DNA from: Anaeromyces robustus
Taxonomy: Eukaryota > Neocallimastigomycota > Neocallimastigomycetes > Neocallimastigales > Neocallimastigaceae
Length of the DNA: 64,000 nucleotides
Reading direction: 5' to 3'
Assembly: GCA_002104895.1 (NCBI GenBank)
Contig: MCFG01000050.1
Location: 18,501-82,500, forward strand
Shown: positions 12,217 through 23,900 of the stretch, one piece after another
How positions within the stretch are numbered: the first letter of the stretch is position 1
How the letters are laid out: every line of letters starts with the position of its first letter
Notes under the pieces: generated by a model
The model's input: the letters and a program-made list of their open reading frames with translations, nothing else
Database searches by the model: none
What the model was told of the DNA's origin: nothing
Translations under genes and position numbers: made by a program

Positions 12217-12670
12217 ATTGATCCTTACATATAATTTTAGATTATATATAAAATATTTATTTATATATAAAATACAAATTTTATCTTTATTCTTAATAAA
12301 TTATATATAATTTTTAAATTATAATATTTATATTTATAATACTTTTTTTATATAATGTAAATTTTTATATTTATACTTCATTAACAACTTATAACCTATT
12401 AACATATGTTTATAGTTTTAATAAATATAAATAAATAGTATAAATTTTAAATTAAATACTATAAAAGATTCTAAATAAAGTTTTTTTTTTTTTTTTCTTT
12501 TTTAATATAATTAAAAACTTTTTTTAAAATATATTTTTATTTTTTAATTACATTATATATGAAAAATATATTGTACATTACAAAAATTATTTTAATATAG
12601 AGTATTCTAATATTCTATATATATTATTATTAGAGAGGTTAACGAAATTTTTTTTTTTTTTTTTTTTTGA
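9108..12670. other. Long AT-rich spacer upstream of the ABCA pair
   Basis: No gene is seen in about 3.5 kb. Features noted: a near-perfect palindrome at 9781-9817 with tataacgataat ends; a decamer acaatatatt repeated about four times near 11341-11385; a (TTTA)n-type array at 11821-11955; and slightly more complex sequence at 10842-10917 and 12122-12190 without a usable reading frame. Confidence 0.55.
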
Positions 12671-12745
12671 GAAAGTATATAAACAATTTAAAATGTGCAA
12701 TATTTTAATTCTTCGAAAGAATTTTTTTTTCAATATTCGAAAAAA
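12671..12745 (+). promoter_or_regulatory. Conserved upstream block, ABCA copy 1 (TATA-like)
   Basis: tatataaa at 12676-12683, then a segment with gcaa-atattttaattcttcg-aaagaa, T-run and caatattcg-aaa, recurs at the same relative place upstream of ABCA copy 2 although flanking spacer differs. TTC/GAA inverted triplets in it resemble heat-shock-type elements, but that is only a resemblance. It lies about 260 bp before the ATG. Confidence 0.4.
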
Positions 12746-12939
12746 AAAAAGAACAAAAAAAAAAAAGAATTGAAAATAAAACAGAATAAAATAAAACAAA
12801 ATAAAATATAAATAAATATAAAAAATATAATAAATTTTAAAAATAATTAAACAGAACATAAAAAAAGTTTCATAATAATAATAATTATTAATATATTTGA
12901 AAAAATCAGTTCAAATATATAATAAAAAAATTAGAGAAA

Positions 12940-15900
12940 ATGTTTCCACAATTAAGAACATTACTTTGGCGTAATGCCGTATTGAAAAAGAGAGGATATG
13001 TAACTACAATATTAGAAATTCTTATTCCAACTATAATTATTTATATGATTGGTAAAATATTATTTTTATTATATATATATATATTTATATTATAAAAATA
13101 ATAAAAAATTGTTTAATAATAAATATAATAAATAAACTTTTTTTTTTTATATTAATCATAAAAATTTAATATTTATTAAAATAATAGCTAAAAGTTCAAG
13201 TATGATGAAAATAAGAAGTGATTATGATGGAGTTAATAATTCTCCTCCATATATCGTAAATAATTCAACAAGAATAACCAATATGGATATAAGAAATCAT
13301 TATTATATTACATTCTCTAATGACTTCGATACACAGAAAAAAAATCTTTTCATTGAAAATTTTAAGAAAAATAAATATTTCAGTTCATTTAAATATATTG
13401 AACCTAATATGAATTTTACAAAAAATGCAGAAGAAAATCCTTATTATACTTTAGATGGTGAATTACATCCATCTGAAAATCTTGATAATACTTTTGATGA
13501 TACTATAGTAGATGAAAAATATATTACAAATTTAACTGGTTTAGATGAAAAATATATTAAAAATTTAACTGGTAATAATACTACTAATATTAATACATCT
13601 AATAATAATAATAGTACTTCTTTAAATAATAAAAATAATAATACAACAAATAATAATAAAACTACAAATAATACAACAAACAATTCATCAATTAATAATA
13701 ATAATGTAACAATTGGTGGAGTACCTACTCAAACTACAGGTAATGTAACAATTGGTGGAGTACCTACTACATTAGATAATAATGCTAATAATGCTAATAA
13801 TGCTAATAATGCTAATACTATTAATAATAAACCTACTAATAGTAAATGTCTTCAAGAATATAAAATTTCAATTTTCAATAATGAAAAAGAATTATTTGAT
13901 GAATATAGAAAATATGAATTAAAAGAATATAATGGAGATTATGAAGATTATCCAATTGCTGATAAATATGCAATTTCATTTAAATCTCTCACGGAATATA
14001 CCTTATTTTCGAATTTTTGGATATATGAACAAGAACTTACTGATTTATTAGTTATTTCAACTGAAGATAGTCCTAGTATTTATCGAGAAGACATCTTAAA
14101 TCCTTCTATTTTGCAAATTTTAACTAGTAATGCTTTAATGAAAACATTAAATAATAATGCAAATAATATTATTCCTGAAATAGAATTCAAATATAAAGCA
14201 ATGGATAAAATAGGATATGAAAAAGTGATTAAAGAAGAAAATACATCTTTAGATAATATTCCTTTATTTATGTTATTTTATTTTGTTCCATGTGTATGTT
14301 GTTTACTTAGTAATTTAGTCATTGAAAAAGAATCAAAAATTAAAGAATCTTTAGTTATTATTGGAATGAAAAAATCAACTTTCTGGTTATCATGGGCTAT
14401 TACTTATGGTATTATAATTCTTATTGCTTCATCTATGGCAACTATTGCTATGAACTATATGAAAATATTCATGTCAATTCATTGGTCAGTTATTTTAATT
14501 TCAATTTTAATCTATGGTTTATCATGTATTTGTATATCATTTGTACTCTCTACTTTAATTGATAAATCAAAAACATCTAATACTGTTGGAGCTCTTATTG
14601 TTCTTACTTTCTTTGCTTCCTATTTCTTAAATATGTATTTACAAAATGGAACAGTAAAATGGATTTGTTGTTTTACTATACCACCTGTTTCTTTCCTTTC
14701 ATTACTTGAACATCTTATTAAATTGGAAAAACAAAAATTATCTGTTACTTTCTTAACTATGTTAGATAATTCCTTATTAAGAAATTATTTCCTAGCTATG
14801 GTATCATCTTTTATTATTTATTTCTTATTAGCTCTTTATTTAGATAATGTATTACCACAAGGTAGTAATTTACATAAGAAATGGTATTTCTTTATTACTG
14901 ATCCATTACGTTGTTGTATGTCTAAAAATAAAAATAGATCTAATGATTATTATAATAATAATAATAATAATAATCAAAATAATCCATTTATACAAAAAGA
15001 TCCAGAAGGTTTAAAAAAATCCGTTGAAGTTAATCATATTGGAAGAAATTTTAAAGTAAAGGAAGGAAATTTAGAAATTTTAAAAGATATTAATTTCAAT
15101 GCTTATTATGATGAAATATTTGCAATTTTAGGACATAATGGAGCAGGTAAAACTACATTACTTCGTATTATGACAGGTGTTTTATCCTCTACTCGTGGAG
15201 AAGTTTATTACGATAATATTCCAATTCGTGGTAATGAAACAGATGTTTGTAAACAATTTGGTTATTGTCCTCAATTTGATACATTTAGTAAAAATTTAAC
15301 CGTTGGAGAACATGTTAAATTATTTGCAGGTATTAAAGGAATTAAAGTAGATGTTGATGAAGTACTTAAAGATATTGATTTATTAAATAAAAAGAAAAAT
15401 TTCCCAAAACAACTTAGAAAAACAACTTAGTGGAGGTCAAAGAAGAAAACTTTGTATTACATTAGCTTTATTAGGATCACCAAATTATGTCTTTTTAGAT
15501 GAACCTACTACTGGACTTGATCCATATTCACGTAAAAACATTTGGGAACTTTTATCAAGAAAAAAGAAAGGATGTACTATGTTTGTTACTACTCATTATA
15601 TGGATGAAGCTGATCTTTTAGCCGATCGAAAAATGATTATTTCTAATGGTAATATTACTTGTCTTGGTACTAGTATTTTCTTAAAGAAAACATTTAATAT
15701 GAATTATAAATTAGATGTTACTTTAAATCGAGAAAATGATGTATACTATATTGATCCAATTATTGATTATTATTGTCCTGGTGCTTCTAATACTAAAGTA
15801 ATTACTACTAGTCAATATGATATTAATGACAAGAACAATAACAACAACAATAACAACAACAATATTAATTATAATAATAATGATTATAATAATAGAAATA

Positions 15901-18900
15901 GAAATAGAAGTAATAGACGTCCTAGTAATCCAAATAATACCTATATTGTAACCTATTTATTACCAATGGAACGTTCTAATTTCTTTAAGAATATATTTGA
16001 AGCTTTAAATAATTTAATTAATAAAAGAAATAATAGTATTAGTAATTTCTCAATTACAGCTCCTACTTTAGAAGAACTTTTTATTAAATTAGAAAGTAAT
16101 AAAATAGAAAATAATACTTCAGAATTAGGTCCAATGGATAGAGATCTTCAAAAAGTTAAAAATATGACTACAGTTGATATGAATTCTTATGATGATAGTG
16201 ATGCTAAACGTTTAATTAATAATTTAGATCCAATATTTGGAAAAACAAATATTAATAAATCATCTGCTTTAAGAAAAATTTATTCTCTTATCAAAATCCG
16301 TATTAAAATATTCATAAGAAATAAAACATTTGCTTTCATTTACACCTTATTCCCAATTTGTCTTATTATTGCATGTATTTATTTTGAAAATAAATATATT
16401 GATTCTCTTTATGGTCATGATACAATATATAAACCATTAGAAATTAAACCAACCATTTATAATAACTTAAAATGGTTTAAAGATCCTAATGTTTCTAATG
16501 GTGTTGCTTTAGATATCATTAATAAAATTAATATTGGAAATAATCCATATGAAACTGCTAATTATGAAAAAGAACTTACTCTTAAATCTAATCAACTTAA
16601 AGCGGATGAATCAAAATATATTGGTGGATTTTCAGGTATTACTAATAATAATCAAACATTAGAATTTACTATTTATCATGATATTTTATATAATTTTGGT
16701 ATTCCACTTGGTATAAATTCTATTTATAATAGTATTCTTGAACATTATAATACTAATACTAAATTTTCAGTCGCTTATAATCCATTTCCAAGTTATAATT
16801 ATGCCGATTATGATAAAAATGATAAAGAAAATATTATAAATATGACCCCTGAAAATGAAAGAATAAGTATGGAATCAATTTTATCTGTAGCTATGGCTAT
16901 AGCAATTTCTTTATCTATTTCTATCTATGGACCACTTACGGTAAAAGAAAGAGAAGATGGTATTACATGGCAACTTTATTTAAATGGTATTAGTCGTATG
17001 CATTATTGGATTGGCGTTTTAATTAGTGATACTATTTGTATTTTTGTTCCAACTTTATTAATAGCAATTGCAGGATATATGAATGGTATAAGTATTTTTG
17101 GTACTAATGTTATTGTTTATTCTATTATTGTTACTTTATTATGGATTTCAGGTAGTTTAATCCATCAATATATTATAAGTCACTTTTTCAAAAGATATGA
17201 TAAATGTTCAAATCTCTATATTATTTTAAATCCAATTCTTACACTTTTCACTGGTATTTATTGTTTAATAGTTGTAATTAATGAAAGGGAAAAAGAAGAA
17301 AACGAGAAAAATATGCAAAATATGCAAAATAAAGTAGATATAGAAGATGCAGAAACTAGGGAATATATGGAAGCTATGCGAAAAATGGAAGAAGAACAGA
17401 AAAGAAAACAGATGATTATGAAATATATATTTTATTTAATATTAGTATTATACGTCCCATCTACCATTGTATATTATTATTCTAAAATAACAGGATTTTT
17501 TGGAAAATATAAATCAAGTATTAGTCAAGAAGTATTTGATTCATTTGCAAAATCTAAAGTATATCAAGATATTGCAAATAATAATAAATTAGACAGAATA
17601 GGTAAAAGTAAAGCAGCAGCTAAAGAATTTTTCAAAATAAATTCACCTACTTTTAAAGACTTTTTAAAATCTAAAGAAGCAAAATATTGTACGATTATTA
17701 TATTATCTTTACTTTTAGCTTATATAATTGTTTTATATATAAAAATTAAAGCTCAAACTAGATCACTTAAATGTCGTAAAGAATATACACCAGAAGAAAA
17801 ACAAATAAAGGATAAAAAATTAATGACAGGACCATCTGATGTTTATAATGAATTTAAAAGAGTTCAACAAACCATTAATGAAAATCAATCAAATTATAGA
17901 AATAATAAAATTTCCATGATAGCTTATCGTCTTAATAAAGATTATAGTATGTCTGTATCTGAAATGAAGAAAAGAAGAAAGGAAAAAGAAAAAGAAAATA
18001 AAATTAATGATAAATATGAAAATAAAAAAGATAAAAATCATGATAAAAATAATAATAAAAAGAATAAGAAGGATCAAAAGGATCAAAAGGATAAAAAGGA
18101 TAAAAAGGATAAAAAGAATAATGTTAAAGAAAGTGCATTTACAAAAATGGATGATAGAATTACATTTGATAAAGCAAAGAAACGTTATACTAATCGTATT
18201 GTTGATGATGTAACATTTGGTGTTGATGCTGGTCAATGTCTTGGTCTTTTAGGACCAAATGGAGCAGGTAAAACCACATCTATTTATATGATGACAGGTC
18301 TTATTTCACGTAATCATGGTAAAGTTATTTATGGTAATAATGATTTAAATGATACAAGTTTATCGGATTTATCTTTAGGTTATTGTTCACAATATGATTC
18401 ACTTTGGAAATTATTAACGGTTAAAGAAACCATTCAATTTTATCTTAATGTATGTGGTTATCCACATAAAGATATTCCTAATTATACTAAAGCTTTAATT
18501 GAAGCTTGTGGTATTGAAAGTCATACTAATAAAAAAGTTAGTGAAATTAGTGGAGGTACTAAACGTAAACTTTCATTAATTATAGCTATTTGTTCATCAC
18601 CAAGTTATCTTATTCTTGATGAACCAAGTGCAGGTATGGATCCATTTACTCGTCGTTATATGTGGAAACTTATTTCACAATTGAAAAAAGTACGTGAAAC
18701 TTCAACTATTTTAACTACACATTCCACAGAAGAAGCTGAAGCACTTTGTGATCGTATTGCTATTTTAATTAAAGGTAATTTAGTATGTATTGATACACCA
18801 AATAGTATTAAAATGAATCAAAGTAATCGTTATGTATTAGAAGTATTTACTGATTATCCAGAAGAATTTGAAGAATATTATATTAATAGATGTAATTTAT

Positions 18901-19121
18901 TTGGATTAGATCAAACTAATACTAATTCTGATAAAAAACAATATAATGTTGAAAGTTCATTTAATCATCAAAAGTATACAGTTGAAATGAAAACTCAAAA
19001 TATTGCCAATGTCTTTTCAGTTATGGAAGAAGCTAAGGAAAAAGGACATATTAGTCAATATAACTTTGGACAATATTCACTTGAACAAGTATTTATTGAT
19101 TTTGTTAATAATACAAAGTAA
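12940..19121 (+). CDS. ABCA-type full ABC transporter, copy 1 (frame broken at NBD1 signature)
   Basis: Exon 1 is 12940-13051 and exon 2 starts at 13188 (136-bp GT-AG intron, phase 1). The product would be about 2010 aa with the order helix, exterior loop, TMD1, NBD1, TMD2 with loop, NBD2, typical of ABCA lipid/sterol exporters. NBD1: Walker A GHNGAGKT (15131-15154), Q-loop FGYCPQFD, Walker B VFLDEP, switch TTHYMDEAD. NBD2: Walker A GPNGAGKT (18252-18275), signature ISGGT, Walker B LILDEPSAGMDP, TTHSTEEAE. The exterior loop is Asn/Thr-rich with many N-x-T/S sequons. At about 15413-15437 a 13-bp near-exact duplication of aaaacaacttag shifts frame, giving a stop at 15428-15430 just where LSGGQ should be read; the frame resumes afterwards to 19121. 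This may be a true lesion or a consensus error. Substrate is unknown. Confidence 0.85.
13703..13772 (+). repeat. 39-bp coding minisatellite in ABCA copy 1 (two units)
   Basis: Two 39-bp units encode NVTIGGVPTQTTG-type 13-residue repeats in the first exterior loop; each carries an N-V-T glycosylation sequon. Copy 2 of the gene has three units, so the array varies in number between paralogues while keeping frame. Confidence 0.9.
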
Positions 19122-19433
19122 ATAAATAAATAAATAAATAACCAATTAAAAAAATTAAAAATGAAACAAAAAAACAAAAAAACAAAATACAAAAAAAAAG
19201 TAAAATAAAATAAATTATCATAGTTTATTCATGGATAAAAAAAAAACAAAAAACAAAATCATTCATCTATTTTTTTTGTTTATTGAATTTATAAACAGTA
19301 CCAAAAAAAAAATAGATAATAATATATATATATATAAATAAATTTTATAATAATATATAAAAAAATAATAAATCACGATAAAAAGAATTAATGAAAAAAA
19401 AAAGTTTAAATAACTATGGAAAAAATACACTCG

Positions 19434-19464
<31 letters not shown>

Positions 19465-19622
19465 AATAACAAAAAATATTAAACATTGTAATAATATTAA
19501 ATTAAAAAAAATATATAAAATAAATTATATTGTTATAGTTTAATAACTATAATAAAATAATTTTTTTTATAGTATTACCTATATATAAAAAAATATATGT
19601 ATAAAAAAACAAAAACAAAAAC

Positions 19623-19654
<32 letters not shown>

Positions 19655-20478
19655 ATTAAAAAAAAAAAAGAATAGTAAAAGTAGAATTAGAAATAAATAA
19701 ATTAGGAAGTAATTATTCATAATATTCATAATATTCATTTATTTTGTAATTCAATTAAATATTAAAAACATAAATATATTATAAAATAATTAATTAATTA
19801 TAATTTTTTAGTTTCCATTTAATTAATAATAATCTATTATAAAAACTTATTAATACATTTATTAAAATCATATTATATTATATTAATTTTATTTTATAAA
19901 ATAAAAAATAAAATACATTTATTAAAATCATTATATTATATTAATTTTATTTTATAAAATAAAATAAAAAATAAAATAAAAATAAAATAAAATAATTAAT
20001 TATAATTTTCTAGTTTCCATTTAATTAATAATCTTATTATAAACTTTTTAATACATATACTAAAATTATTATATTAATTTTATTTTATAAAATATAAAAA
20101 AATAATAACTTTTTTAATAAATAAATAAAATAATAATAATAAAAAAGGAAGATAAAAAATAGTTTTGAAATAAATATAATTAGAGTATTATTTAAATGTT
20201 TAAAATGAGGAAAAAAAAAAAAAATTTTTTTTTCTGTAAGAATGTTCTATACTCTTCGAAAATTTTATATTGTTTCAAATATTCTTTTTTTATTATATTA
20301 GAATATTAGAATATATAAAATAATAATAAATAAAATTTTTAAATTTTTAATAATCAAAAAATTTTTTTTACCAATATTAAGCTTTTTATGTAACGAAAGG
20401 TACAATTCTTATTGTAAAAAATTTATTTGTTGATGATTTATGAAACATTAAAATTCTACTCCTATAAAATAGAGAAAT

Positions 20479-20509
<31 letters not shown>

Positions 20510-20654
20510 TGTATTTATTTATTTATTTTATTTATTTATTTATTTATATATATATATATTTATTTATTTATTTTTTATTATATATAAATTTTTTACTATT
20601 AAATTAATTATATTATATTAAAAAAAATAATTTAATATACAAAAAAAAAAAAAA
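19122..20654. other. Spacer between ABCA copies, with internal duplication
   Basis: The first about 200 bp match the 3' flank of copy 2 (shared words such as aattatcatagtt and tttgtttattgaatttataaac), so the tandem duplication includes 3' flank. At 19794-20095 a segment beginning with ttaattataattttt and containing gtttccatttaattaataat occurs twice, with an inner unit atacatttattaaaatca also repeated (19853 and 19913). No gene is seen. Confidence 0.6.
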
Positions 20655-20750
20655 TTTTTTTCTTCGAAAAACTATATAAAGAGTTCATGGTATGCAAAAT
20701 TTTAATTCTTTGAAAGAAAAAATTTTTTCAATATTTGAAAAAAAAAAAAA
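20655..20750 (+). promoter_or_regulatory. Conserved upstream block, ABCA copy 2 (TATA-like)
   Basis: Counterpart of the block before copy 1: tatataaa at 20673-20680, then tatgcaaaattttaattctt, gaaagaa, T-run and caatatttgaaa. The ATG is about 287 bp downstream. Conservation within otherwise drifting spacer suggests a core promoter, or simply that the duplication extends this far. Confidence 0.4.
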
Positions 20751-20791
20751 CCTATATAATTAAATAATAATTATAATAATAATTATAATAA

Positions 20792-20839
<48 letters not shown>

Positions 20840-20959
20840 ATTTAAATTAAAGTTATATATAAAAAAAAAATAAAACCTAATAAGTAATACTAGATAATAA
20901 TTATAAATATATATGAAAAATCAGTTTAAAATAAATACAAATTATAAAGTATTAGAACA

Positions 20960-23900
20960 ATGTTATTTCCACAATTAAGAACATTACTTTGGCGTAATGC
21001 CGTATTGAAAAAAAGAGGATATATAACTACAATATTGGAAATTCTTATTCCAACTTTAATTATTTATATGATAGGTAAAAATAATACTTTTATTTATTTA
21101 TTTATATTTTATAAATAATAAAAAAAATGTTTGATAATAATTATTTATTTATAAATATTTAATTATATTTTACAAATAATAAAATAAAAAAACTGTTTAA
21201 TAATAAATATTTATAAATATTTAATTATATTTTATAAATAATAAAATAAAAAAACTGTTTAATAATAAATATTTATAAATATTTAATTATGTTTTATAAA
21301 TAATAAAATAACAAACTGTTTAATAAAATATATTTATAAATATTTAATTATATTTTATAAATAATAAAATAAAAAAACTGTTTAATAATAAATATATTTA
21401 TAAATATTTAATATTTATTATAATAATAGCTCAAAGTTCACGAAAGGACCAAAAAGAAAGAAGTTTTGATGGAATTGATAATGTTCCTCCATATATCGTA
21501 AATAATTCAACAAGAATAACCAATATGGATGTAAGAAATCATTATTATGTTTTATTCTCTAATGACTTCGATACACAGAAAAAAAATCTTTTCATTGAAA
21601 ATTTTAAGAAAAATAAATATTTCAGTTCATTTAAATATATTGAACCTAATATGAATTTTACAAAATTTTCAGATGTACGTGTTTATGATACTTTCGATGG
21701 TGAATTACAACCATTTGATTATTCTGATGGTACTTTTGATGAAAAATATATTACAAATTTAACTGGTAATAATACTAATACATCTAATAATAATAATAGT
21801 ACTACTTTAAATAATCAAAATAATAATACAACAAATAATAATAAAACTACAAATAATACAACAAATAATTCATCAATTAATAATGATAATGTAACAATTG
21901 GTGGAGTACCTACTCAAACTACAGGTAATGTAACAATTGGTGGAGTACCTACTCAAACTACAGGTAATGTAACAATTGGTGGAGTACCTACTACATTAGA
22001 TAATAATGCTAATAATGGTAATAATGGTAATAATGCTAATAATGCTAATAATGCTAATAATGCTAACACTATTAATGATAAACCTACTAATAGTGTTATT
22101 CTTCAAGAATATAAAATTGAAATTTTCGATAATGAAGAAGAATTATTTGAAGCATATAGAAAAAATGAAATGAATGAATATAAAGGAGATGGTAATAATA
22201 ATTATATAATTTCTGATAAATATATAATTTCATTTAAAACTTTTACGGAATATACTTTATATTCAACTTATTATTTAGATAATGAAGAACTTATCGATGA
22301 ATTAGTTACTCCAATTGATGAAGTTTTTGGAATTTATAACAAAAATGATGTAGATTATGCTAATCTCCAAATTTTAACTAGTAATGCTTTAATGAAAACG
22401 TTAAATAATAATGCAAATAATATTATTCCTGAAATAGAATTCAAATATAAAGTTATGGATAAAGTAGGATTCAAGGAAGTGGGTAAAACAGTAGATAGAG
22501 CTTTAGATAATGTTTCTTTATTTATGTTGTTTTATTTTGTTCCATGTGTATGTTGTTTACTTAGTAACTTAGTCATTGAAAAAGAATCAAAAATTAAAGA
22601 ATCTTTAGTTATTATTGGAATGAAAAAATCAACTTTCTGGTTATCATGGGCTATTACTTATGGTATTATAATTCTTATTGCTTCATCTATGGCAACTATT
22701 GCTATGAACTATATGAAAATATTCATGTCAATTCATTGGTCAGTTATTTTAATTACAATTATAATCTATGGTTTATCATGTATTTGTATATCATTTGTAC
22801 TTTCTACTTTAATTGATAAATCAAAAACATCAAATACTGTTGGAGCTCTTGTTGTTCTTACTTTCTTTGCTTCCTATTTCTTATATTTATTTTTACAAAA
22901 TGGAACAGTAAAATGGATTTGTTGTTTTACTATACCACCTGTTTCTTTCATTTCATTACTTGAATATCTTATTAAATTGGAAAAACAAGATTTATCCGTT
23001 ACTTTCTTAACTATGTTAGATAATTCCTTATTTAGAAATTATTTCATAGCTATGGCATCATCTTTTATTATTTATTTTTTATTAGCTCTTTATTTAGATA
23101 ATGTATTACCACAAGGTAGTAATTTACATAAGAAATGGTATTTCTTTATTACTGATCCATTACGTTGTTGTATGTCTAAAAATAAAAATAGATCTAATGA
23201 TTATTATAATAATAATAATAATAATAATAATCAAAATAATCCATTTATACAAAAAGATCCAGAAGGTTTAAAAAAATCCGTTGAAGTTAATCATATTGGA
23301 AGAAATTTTAAAGTAAAGGAAGGAAATTTAGAAATTTTAAAAGATATTAATTTCAATGCTTATTATGATGAAATATTTGCAATTTTAGGACATAATGGAG
23401 CAGGTAAAACTACATTACTTCGCATTATGACAGGTGTTTTATCCTCTACTCGTGGAGAAGTTTATTACGATAATATTCCAATACGTGGTAATGAAACAGA
23501 TGTTTGTAAACAATTTGGTTATTGTCCTCAATTTGATACTTTTAGTAAAAATTTAACCGTTGGAGAACATGTTAAATTATTTGCAGGTATCAAAGGAATT
23601 AAAGTAGATATTGATGAAGTACTTAAAGATATTGATTTATTAAATAAAAAGAAAAATTTCCCAAAACAACTTAGTGGAGGTCAAAGAAGAAAACTTTGTA
23701 TTACATTAGCTTTATTAGGATCACCAAATTATGTCTTTTTAGATGAACCTACTACTGGACTTGATCCATATTCACGTAAAAACATTTGGGAACTTTTATC
23801 AAGAAAAAAGAAAGGATGTACTATGTTTGTTACTACTCATTATATGGATGAAGCTGATCTTTTAGCCGATCGAAAAATGATTATTTCTAATGGTAATATT

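Noticed and set aside
12587-12859. Minus-strand Phe/Tyr/Ile-rich small protein upstream of ABCA copy 1
   Set aside because: It is a low-complexity frame across A-runs and overlaps the conserved upstream block.
13202-19121. Two separate half-size ABC transporter genes (13202-15430 and 15579-19121)
   Set aside because: The second frame begins inside NBD1 at the H-loop, and comparison with copy 2 shows a single gene broken by a 13-bp duplication.
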